64,000 bases of DNA from Russula earlei. Its lineage: Eukaryota > Basidiomycota > Agaricomycetes > Russulales > Russulaceae. The position numbers and the translations under genes were made by a program. Under the pieces are notes generated by a model. It did no database searches, was not told where the DNA came from, and saw only the letters and a list, made by a program, of their open reading frames with translations. Shown here piece by piece: positions 55,427-64,000 of this stretch. The stretch lies in the NCBI GenBank assembly GCA_025769875.1, contig JAGFNK010000202.1:23055-87054 (forward strand). The letters run 5' to 3'. Each line of letters begins with the position of its first letter. Positions within the stretch are counted from its first letter, which is position 1.

Positions 55427-57434
55427 TCACTCGTTCGAAGCCCTCGGTTTCTTCACCAGCAAGGCACCACTCCTGTTCCGTTTCCTGGAGATGATAGTGC
55501 AGAAAGACGGAACATTCGCCCAAGATTGCCGCCCAATGAGAGTCCTGTAGCTTCCTTGTCGATTTGACAAGGTCCCGAGTCTTGTCTCCCCATGCGCTTT
55601 CTGTAAATCCCAGGCCACGAGCTCGGCCATCCGTTTCTCGCCCTGTCCGAAGGGCATCCTCTCCAGTTTGGAAAAGCGTGAGCCCACGCTCGGCCTAGAT
55701 GAAGGTTGCTTTTCATCAACATGAAATACATCAAGCAAATCACATACTGCAGCCGTTGCAAGGGCTAAAGCTCCAACTTGCTTGCCATAGTCATGACTTA
55801 CTCCGGATATCTTCTTAAGGTGCTGTGAGTAGACTTCTGCCACGAGGCGAGAACAAAACGCTCCACGAGAGGCCTATGTGAGATGACCGTCATGCAAGAC
55901 CTCAACTCCATTTAATAATATTGACGTACCTTGTCATCGGGATGTTTGTATACAAAAGTGAGATCCCTGAGTGCGTCTGCCACATACTCTTCACGATCAA
56001 CTGCATGGGGGAATAAATTGGAGTTGGAAAATGTTTGAGACACTACGCGATATCCCGCTTTCCCCATCTCACTTCTCCAATTATTGAGTGTATTCTCAGC
56101 CTGAAGGGTGGTTAGACAATACCTCAGTGTTTTCCACAATGGCTACTTACCACGCGCATGACTGTGGATAGATCTTCCTGGCTGAGTTGCTCAGAGAAAA
56201 CTCGAGCCCAAAGTTTGGCTGCCTCGGAGTGAATCTGGCTGTTGACGCTGAATGGATCTTCAAGAGAGCCAGCCCAAGCCAGAAGAAGCGGTATAAAAAC
56301 TTTCCGCCACGTTTGATTATCCACACTACCATGTTGAAGTGGAAGATCTGACGTCGTGTATCTTTGTTTTCGAGTACGCGAGCCTGGGTTGTGCCTTGGC
56401 ACAACCCCGGCTGGCTTACCATCGCCGCTCATGCTCCCTGTGTCAGACTGGGTGTTGAACGCGGACAGCCTGATTCGCATCTTTCACAAATTTCATCAAC
56501 ATTTGCATGATAAATGGATATTGGAACATACCTGCTGCGTCTTGCGTGCCAGTGAAGATGCATTGACTTCTGTTCTGTTGGTTGGAATCCTCCTTACTGG
56601 CTGTGGTGCAGAGCTCTTGCTTGCTTCTACACGCAGGAGGAGCTCTTCAGGCTCATCAATATCAAACTCACCAGCCTGGGGTTCTTCGGCATGTAACAGG
56701 CCTACCATGGCATCACATCGTTTGAGGCGTTTAGGGAAGGCACTGATCACGTTGAGAAGACGAAGAGGTATGTAATGAGCATACTCACCTATTGTTCCTT
56801 GCCATCTTGCGTTTTGTACTCAAGGGGGAGTCACCACTGACACTCCGTGCAGCGGTAATTTCGGATCTCAAGGATCCTCTCTTCGGTTTCTGTGAACAAT
56901 GATGAGGATTTCTTATGTTAGCCACAGACCACTTACCACTGGCCTCTTTCTCGAGGCGTTCCTCATGGTGGCCATCAGGTGTGACTCGCCTTCGCTGTTA
57001 TCAGTATCACCTGTATCGTCTTGAGCGTTGAAGTCGTCGAGTTCAGTTGATAAAGGTGGAGTCATGATCCGGAGGTTTTCCTTGTCTCCATCTCTGTCTG
57101 AGCCGTGCTCTTCTGAGTCGTGCTCATACTGCCTATAAAATTTCTCAGTCATGGCCAATACATTTCATGTGACTTACTGTGGCTGTCGCTTGGACACACA
57201 AAGGTCCGGCCTCGATGAATGGGCATGGAGAGTTTGCTCTTCTAACTCTATCAGGTCCTCCAATTGTGCGACACGATTGAGGACAGAACGGCGGTTCTCT
57301 TCTTCATCTTCTCTCCGGGCAAGTGTGGCAGCATTGTCCTCCTGGACTTGTTTTTGTGTGCGGCGAGTATGCTTGTTTTGTAAAACAACGTGACCAGGAT
57401 GTGCCAAGGCGTTGGCTTTGCGAGTGGTGACCAT
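55427..57434 (-). CDS. DUF6532-like protein
   Basis: Starting at ATG 57434 (VTTRKANALAHPGHVVLQN), a basic region KHTRRTQKQVQEDNAATLA and a Glu-rich helix precede an acidic disordered part (EHGSDRDGDKEN, DDTGDTDNSEGE). A C-terminal helical domain follows across several exons: TWRKVFIPLLLAWAGSLEDP, AGYRVVSQTFSNSNLFPHAV and then VAEVYSQHLKKISGVSHDYG with LALATAAVCDLLDVFHVDE. The stop is at 55427. This order, with an N-terminal RRT-K/Q motif and a helical domain, resembles DUF6532, a family expanded in Agaricomycetes and common in repeat-rich regions. Introns at about 55845-55925, 56105-56150, 56475-56535, 56768-56800, 56893-56935 and 57155-57178 are inferred. Function is unknown. Confidence 0.6.
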
Positions 57435-58492
57435 GTGGGAGTGAGATGAGAGACGATATGGGTAGTGGACCGTGCTTACCTCCCTCTGAGGTTGGCTTTT
57501 CAAGGTGAAACGTCACCGTTGATCTTCTCCCGCAACCCGAAACAGTTTCATACCATAAGTTACCATAGAGGTCTGGAGCTCCATCAAGGAAGTGACAACA
57601 GTGACCTGCAGTTGAACAGGAGAGCGCCTATCACCTGCCAGGCTTTTTGGAAAGGAAAAGCGGATGTCTTGTTTCAGTAGTCATTGTGCCAAGATCAATG
57701 AAGGGTAGACAGGACAAGGCGTCAAGTGTAGACGTTTCAGAAAATGCGAGAATCAGGGCTGGCACGTTGTGCGAAGAGCACGGAGTTGAAAGTTAATTTG
57801 ATGTATCAAGTTCCAAGGCGGATTCCCGCTGGCTGATTGATTGATACTTAAGATTCCCGCTGGCCGCAGAATCATGTGAACATGTGTAGCGCGCCACCAC
57901 GGGCACGCGGAGTTCGTGGGGCTACGATCCGAGGGCGGGTACGAGCATGAAGGAACCGAGAGCAAGCAAGGGTCGCGCAGTTGTTTGGCGTCTCGGATGT
58001 ACGCGAGCGAGAGAGAGAGAGAGAGAAAGTGTGTGCGTGTGAGTAAGAGCTTGAGGAAGTCGAGGTGTTGGATTCACGCAGGCAGACGAGGTTTAACGAG
58101 GACGCAGAAGATTCTCCTTTGAAGCCGTAGCTACTAGTCCTTTAAGTACTGTAGCTAAGACGAACGGGAAGACATTATACACTAATATGAACGAGGCGAG
58201 TGTCAGCAAGGAAACAGAGTCGGAAAGTAAGTAAACGAAGCAGGGCAAGAATTCATAGCAGTAGAGTATACCAGTCAAGAGCGTACCAAAAGTGTCGTGT
58301 TCCTCCGACTCCGATACGGCGAGCGAGGCGCGATGCGGCGATAACGACAGGGCGAGGCGCTGAGGGCAGCGAGCCCTCGGGTAAGGCGACGATGACGGCG
58401 TGCGTGCGTCATTCGGGTCTGTGCGTAGACGTGTGGCGGGGGCGAGGACGATGCTTGAGAGACGATGACGGAAGGGCGAGAGTGAGATGAAT
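57435..58492. other. repeat-flanking spacer with GA microsatellite
   Basis: No supportable gene. A (GA)n run of about 20 bp lies at 58008-58027, followed by a GTGTGTGCGTGTG stretch. GATTCCCGCTGGC occurs twice (~57821 and ~57853). Confidence 0.5.
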
Positions 58493-58995
58493 GGGAGTCG
58501 ACGACGGTCGAGAGTATAATGTCACAGACGAAGGAGACTAGTGGCGCAGGGGATGGATGTGGACAAAGGAGGGCGAGGCTCGGGCGAACTGCGATGATGT
58601 CGTGCCGTAGGTCAATGTGTGGAGGAGCCGAGCTCCGACTTGAAGACCGACGAGAGTGGAGCGTAGGCGGCGAGACAGGTGACGTCGACGGCGACTTGAG
58701 CCGTTGTCGCAGTTCCCGGGCGCAGAGTGGGGAATGCGAGGGGAGTCGACGACGGTCGAGAGTATAATGACGCAGACGAAGGAGGAAGACTAGTGGCGCA
58801 GGGGATGGATGTGGACAAAGGACAAAGGAGGGCGAGGCTCGGGCGAACTGCGATGATGTCGTGCCGTAGGTCGATGTGTGGAGGAGCCGAGCTCCGACTT
58901 GAGGACCAACGAGAGTGGGGCGTAGGCGGCGAGGCAGGTGACGTCGACGGCGATCGACTTGAGCCGTTGTCGCAGTTCCCGGGCACAGAGTGGGG
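58493..58995. repeat. two-copy tandem repeat, unit ~248 bp
   Basis: Copy 1 starts at 58493 and copy 2 at 58741, each with GGGAGTCGACGACGGTCGAG followed by AGTATAATG. Both contain GCGCAGGGGATGGATGTGG, GATGATGTCGTGCCGTAGGT and GGAGCCGAGCTCCGACTTGA, and end in a TTGTCGCAGTTCCCGGGC block. They differ by a few substitutions and short indels (AGACGAAGGAG; GACAAAGGACAAAGG). Sequence is GC-rich and purine-biased. No coding role is supported. Confidence 0.9.
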
Positions 58996-59455
58996 AACGC
59001 GTGGGGGATGACGTTAAGAGGAGTGTGCGAGATGGAAAGAGAAGGAGAGGGAAGGAGCGACGACAGTTGGAGAGTGAGAGGAATGAAGGCGATGGGGAGG
59101 AGAACGCGTTGGCGCAGTGCAAGGGGGGTGGGAACAAGTCAGAGTTTCCCGGCTAGCAGGCTCACATCACAAATTTCACCCACCATATGATGATGGGCGC
59201 TCTCTAGGGCCATATGGTTGGATAATCGTGGGGGGTCACAGCCTATGGTGACTGGATCCTCGCCTTCGGCATATCAAATCAGGTAGTCCTTGCATCTTCT
59301 TGGTTTCTCCGTTACAACTCCGTGCTCCTCGGGCATGGGGCATTCCCGATCCTTGCCTTCATTGCCCCTTGATCCCCTTTTCTTTTATGAACAGTCTATT
59401 CGTCTACGATCGTCATTGCCTTTGTCAATGTTAGATGCCTTACTTACAACCGCAG
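58996..59455. other. spacer
   Basis: Purine-rich (GGAGAGGGAAGGAGCG-type) sequence, then ordinary spacer with short inverted CATATGATGATGGG / CCATATGG elements near 59185-59216. No gene was recognised. Confidence 0.4.
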
Positions 59456-59456
59456 G

Positions 59457-60876
59457 CTAGGCCGCGCCGTTACCGTGACTTATGGCCATACTGTACTACC
59501 GTAATTATATGGGTCCCGTTACCATACCGTCGGTCAGAAAATATACATGGAAGACGGCCATACCCGATACGGCCGGTGTGCCGTACTCAGCCGTATGATG
59601 ATGGTGAAAACGGCCGTCGACGGCAGTACAGTTCGCTTTCAACGTGACCTACCGGATAGTAATGTGATCATGTTGGTACCAATGACGTGCCACGGGTCAG
59701 CAAATTGTGAAAACTCCGACCACCTGTCTGGGAACTTGGAGCGTCGAACGTCACGGTCGATCGGCGGTGGGACACGACACGGACACGACGAGGCGCGTCT
59801 AAGGGAAAATCAATCACTAACACAGGCACGCGGCCGGAGGTAGCCGTGTTCATTTCGGGAGAATCCGACTTTGGGAGGCCCATTAACGTCAGGCTCAGCT
59901 CTGGTGTCTGGTAATTGCCGAGCCACCTATCCGCCACCGCAATCCAGACCGGAGATGAATGAGGCGCAAGTTGACCCGGTGATGATTCGGCGCACTGGCT
60001 CGGCACTGAGATCGTTCTTTTTGTTTCGCCTACCAGCAAGTCTGTCGTTCGCCCGGAAGGAGAGCCACAAAGAGCGGCCACAAGATCGCTGCTCAGGTTC
60101 GCCTTTGTTACCTCCATCACGCTGCACTGCAAGATAGCCGAAGGGTAGTCTTAGTGACTCGCGCGCGCGTCTAGACGATCACTGTAATATATTACCTAGA
60201 CCTAGATAAGATAGCTGAAGGGTAGTCTATGTCCAGTGCATAAGTAAGATAACAAAAGACATACCTCAGTGACACGCGCGCGTAGACGATCACTGAGGGG
60301 AACTAATCGAAGTATCTACTGGTTTAAGTAGACTATTGCTGCAGGCTACGCAAGCCTGCCATCAGGGAAGATTTAAACATAAGAAAGGTGAATCACGCTG
60401 ATCTCAGGTTGTGAGACGAGATGTAAAGAATCAAGCATCATATGGAGCAGATGGGCGATCCATCAATCACTCGTGATTGGCATCACTCACGCACAAACAA
60501 TCTCACTCACTCGTGCGCCCGCGCTTCCGTTCCTTTGCTAGGCTCTGCTGTTGCTGTCGAGCGAATCTTCTCAGGTGGCCGTGATACCATTTCACTCCGG
60601 CATGCAAGCCTTCAACCAGAGACCATTCGTACATTGATATTGGTGAAGCAACACCAAGGCCCGGGCGCATGGCCAGGCGCATGGAAATTGACAGGAGACT
60701 CTAAAAATAGAATAACACTGTACCGTACACCCGTATTGACCCGTTACGGCCGTATAACCCCCCGTACCGTACCGTCAATAGTTTTTTTTTTTGCTTTACG
60801 GTTACGGGTTATGGTAAAATTTGTACCATACTAGTAAGTGACACCGTCAATACTGTATACGGTGCGGAGCCCTACG
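59457..60876 (+). mobile_element. hAT-type DNA transposon remnant
   Basis: The right part encodes a hAT C-terminal dimerisation segment. VAVERIFSGGRDTISLRHAS is read at ~60550-60610, then ETIRTLILVKQH. The segment is in a plus-strand frame that runs 60442-60834. Possible terminal repeats are CTAGGCCGCGCCGTTAC (59457) and, on the other strand at the right end, CGTAGGGCTCCGCACCGTATAC (60855-60876); they match imperfectly. Sub-terminal TACCG/CGGTA words are frequent on both sides (59460-59640 and 60715-60860). No N-terminal transposase or zinc finger was found, so it is a deleted, non-autonomous remnant. Exact ends and target-site duplication are not established. Confidence 0.6.
60134..60298. 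repeat. diverged direct repeat with hairpin
   Basis: AGATAGCCGAAGGGTAGTCT (60130) recurs as AGATAGCTGAAGGGTAGTCT (~60209). GTGACTCGCGCGCGCGTCTA and GTGACACGCGCGCGTAGACG follow. The second copy is flanked by CCTCAGTGA (60264-60272) and its complement TCACTGAGG (60290-60298), which would fold into a hairpin. It lies inside the hAT remnant. Confidence 0.75.
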
Positions 60877-61183
60877 TTTGAACGGTAAACTCACAGCATT
60901 CCCAAAACACGGAGAGGTCCTTTTCCGCGTGGTCACATGCCAGTGTTCCGTTCCGTTCCTATTCATTGGTAAAAGCATCGGTGGTCCCACGCCAAACTAG
61001 CGCTAGTCTCCTCGCATCATGGCAGGGTCACGGTGATTTCGGGTCATTACAGTAGCATCAAGTAGATGTCTTTCCACACTTGACACCCTTAGCACCCAGA
61101 CGAAATGCTCGAAAATTGTCCAGGCCTGTCTCATAGTAATGAAAAGTAGCGTGCTCCATCTTTAGTGGTGCGTGCTGAGCGTT
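60877..61183. other. spacer between hAT remnant and Plavaka transposase
   Basis: About 300 bp that probably include the 5' part of the Plavaka element. No terminal repeat could be identified, and no other gene was recognised. Confidence 0.35.
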
Positions 61184-64000
61184 ATGGTGTACAGACTTCA
61201 TTGTCCCTATCCAAACTGCCCTATAACGTTCAAGAGTCAGCATGGATGTACATACCATGTCCGAGCTGTTCACCATGGGTCTTCAATCACCAACCCAAAC
61301 CCACAAGATGGTCAAGAATATGAAGATCATCATCACTGGCACAGTGGTTCTCATGATACGGGTCACGGCACTCCTGCATTGCTAGCCAACGATCTGGGCC
61401 AGGTTGGTCAGAAAAAGGAACATCCTCATCTGACAGGTAACTTGAAGTGTACCCCCTTTGTTGTTGAATTTTCACTGACCATTGGGCTTATGAGCAGCAC
61501 TCCCATGCGACTCTGATGGCCATGTCTGGCCCACCTGGTGTGCCACCACCACCGCGAGCAATGGCACAGCAAGGGGAATTGGCACCCATTTGACAGTGAG
61601 GTGCAATTCAACCTTGCTGACCTCCTCTACCGTCGTGCAGAACTCTCAAACTCAAATATCGATGCCCTTCTTGATTTATGGGCGAGATCGATGGGTAATC
61701 CTGCCCCATTCCGATCATTTAAAGAGATGCATGCGATGATCGATTCCTCTGAGCTTGGCGACATTCCTTGGGAATGCCTGCGAGCACGATTCTCTGGAGA
61801 TGTAAGTGTTGGTGAGAGCATCCCAGATTGGATGCAAACGGACTACGAAATCTGGTATCGCAACCCCGATGCTGTCGTATCAACGATGCTAAACTCCGCT
61901 GCCTTTGCGGGTCAATTTGACCTACGCCCGTATATCGATCTTGATGCAGATGGAAGGCGTCGCTGGAGTAATGTCATGTCTGGAAACATGGCTTGGAGAC
62001 AGTGTGTAAGCCTCACAGTTCCAGTATTATCTTGGACATGTGTATTGATGCGCCCGCACATAGGATGTGATCATGAAGGCGAACCCAAATGCACTAGGTG
62101 CAATGTATTGCCCAATCATACTCGGGAGTGACAAGACAACCGTATCGGTGGCAACTGGCCACGTCGAATATCACCCTCTGTATTTATCAATCGGCAACGT
62201 TCACAATACAGTACGACGCGCACACCGTGGTGCAGTGATCCCAATTGCTTTCCTAGCCATCCCTCACAGTAAGTACACAATTTCCGCCATCATGCTGCAC
62301 ATAGTCAGGATACTTAAATGCGTAATCCAGGTGATCGTCGCTCCGACGATAGCACAGCATTTCGAACGTTCAAACGGCAGCTATATCATTCCTCAATAGC
62401 GGCAGTCCTGCGCCCATTGTGCCAAGGGATGCACGAACCAGTTGTGCGGAGATGTCCAGACGGGCATTTCAGACGTGTCATATATGACCTTGTTGCGTTC
62501 ATCGCTGACTACCCTGAGCAAGTGATGCTCACAGGTCTTGTGCAGGGCTGGTGCCCAAAGTGAGTACTTCATGTTATTCCACAGCGGCACTTGACTGTAT
62601 CATTAGATGTAGATCACTACCAGGAAGCCTTGACGTCTATACAGGTCCTCGAACAGCAAGACTTGTAGAAGGCCTGACTGGTTTGCTTGATTCCAAAACA
62701 CTTTGGAAGGAGTATGGAATTGACGACGATGTTATAGTGAGTCCATTTACTTGCTCTTGCCCTCACCTCCAATTAATTGAATATGTGTTTACAGCCATTC
62801 ACGTCAGATTTTCCGCGTGCCGACATTCATCAAATGCTTTCGCCCGATCTCTTACACCAGGTCATCAAGGGAACATTCAAGGATCACCTAGTGGAATGGG
62901 TATGCAATTACCTACTCGCAAAGAATGGTGAACGGAAAGCAAACGCGATCCTTGATGACATAGATCGACGGTATGTCATCCTCACAATAATTGAAGGGTT
63001 GTCATTTTTAATGTGTTGACAGCATTGCTGCAGTGCCACCTTTCCCTGGCCTCCGTCGATTCCCTCAAGGTCGCCGATTCAAGCAGTGGACCGGGGATGA
63101 CTCAAAGGCGTTAATGAAGGTACGATGTTTTACATCATTCTGCACTGAGTACCAAGTGATATTGTAGGTGTATGTACCTGCAATCATAGGTTATGTACCG
63201 GACGAGGTTATTAAATGCCTGTCTGCCTTTTTGGACGCATGCTACATTGCTCGACGCCAGGACATCTATTCCGACACATTGGATGCGTTCGATGCCGCAT
63301 TGCATAATTTCCGAGAGCTGCGCGAGGTGTTTCGGATCCCTGGCGTTCGGCCAACAGGATTCTCACTCCCAAGGCAACATGCGTTCTTTCATTACCGTCG
63401 CTTGATCGAAGATTTTGGAGCCCCCGGGGGCCTGTGTTCTTCAATTACTGAATCCCGCCACATTACGGCCGTCAAGAAACCATGGCGCCGATCCAACAAG
63501 TACAATGCATTAGGCCAGATGCTTCTCATCAACCAGCGTCTGGATAAGCTTGCTGCAATGCGCAGCGAGTTCACTGCGCGTGGCATGTTGCCAGGTGGCA
63601 CTGGCCACAGTTCCGATAGTACACTGGCAGCATCCGTTCTCGGGAACTCGCGACAGATTTCTGACGATGAAGACGACGATTGCAGTCCTGTACAAGGCCA
63701 GGCCACCCTTGGGCGTGTAAAGTTGGCCCAAACTCGTGGTACGTCCTATTAGTATCTCACTTTCCGATCAGTCAATAGCTGAATCCATGAAGCACGCAGA
63801 TATCCACGGGACATCGAAGCGCTTTCTCTCCACATAGGCACACCAGGGCTTCATGACATGGCTCTGGAATGTGTCGCAGATCAGCTCTGTCAGGACGCCA
63901 ACAAGCTACCCCCGATCACGGGCAAGATTTCCGTGTTTCACTCGGCTGTGGCAACGTTCTATGCACCGAGCGATCCAAGTGGAACGCATGGGATGCGGCG
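61184..64000 (+). mobile_element. Plavaka-type DNA transposon, transposase frameshifted, runs off the window
   Basis: Plavaka elements are CACTA-related transposons common in Agaricomycetes. The start at ATG 61184 gives an N-terminal C2H2 finger (CPYPNCPITFKSQHGCTYHV). Transposase blocks follow in order: HPFDSEVQFNLADLLYRRAE (~61585), SSELGDIPWECLRARFSGD, IILGSDKTTVSVATGHVEYH (~62115), PLYLSIGNVHNTVRRAHRGA, then CPDGHFRRVIYDLVAFIADY, DLLHQVIKGTFKDHLVEWV and KQWTGDDSKALMKVY. FGAPGGLCSSITESRHITAV and KPWRRSNKYNALGQMLL come last. Short introns separate them. Near 61525-61590 two frame changes are needed between GRP-like CDSDGHV, PPGVPPPPRAMAQ and GNWHPFDSE, so this copy looks inactive. The right end and terminal repeats lie outside the window. 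Confidence 0.85.

Noticed and set aside
59668..60132. 154-codon minus-strand frame inside the hAT remnant
   Set aside because: It shows no hAT or other domain and looks like chance open sequence or captured filler.

Overview
This window is nuclear DNA from a basidiomycete fungus, most likely an Agaricomycete. Its genes are dense and cut by many short introns of about 50-90 bp. The gene families are typical of that group: DUF3712 proteins, a DUF6532-like protein, DUF1771-Smr proteins, and hAT and Plavaka DNA transposons. No prokaryotic operons, rRNA genes, CRISPR arrays or confident tRNAs were seen.

Bases 1-33,100 are a compact housekeeping block of eighteen fairly confident genes on both strands, plus one weak ORF (6767-7156). 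In order they are: a vacuolar amino-acid transporter; phosphomevalonate kinase (ERG8); a Cdc1/Ted1-type metallophosphoesterase; an NFKBIL1-like J-domain protein; a GTPBP1/2-type GTPase; two tandem DUF1771-Smr paralogues; muskelin; the CCR4 deadenylase; diphosphomevalonate decarboxylase (MVD1/ERG19); a pterin-dehydratase-like mitochondrial protein; a ZCCHC9-type zinc-knuckle protein; an aldo/keto reductase; a Yippee protein; the RNase P subunit Rpr2; a disordered basic protein; and a MoxR/Mg-chelatase-like AAA+ protein. Gaps are mostly 100-350 bp. Two consecutive mevalonate-pathway enzymes lie 18 kb apart.

Bases 33,100-64,000 are different. This part is gene-poor, duplicated and transposon-rich. 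A diverged tandem duplication at 34-35 kb flanks small hypothetical genes. Two large DUF3712 genes then lie head-to-head (35.7-41.7 kb minus, 42.2-47.1 kb plus) and form an inverted repeat. Most of the repeat is clearly diverged, but one 1.21-kb core is about 99.7% identical between arms, which points to gene conversion. The right copy is 3'-truncated and carries several frameshifts. The left copy has a one-base insertion inside the core.

Bases 48.5-54.9 kb hold a 6.4-kb satellite of ~282, ~284 and 151-bp modules arranged as a 1,152-bp higher-order repeat, with a visible recombinant module. A DUF6532-like gene follows, then a 248-bp tandem duplication, a hAT remnant, and a frameshifted Plavaka element that runs off the right edge.

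Intron boundaries were placed by hand from splice consensus and protein-family continuity. Gene ends are firmer than internal exon edges.
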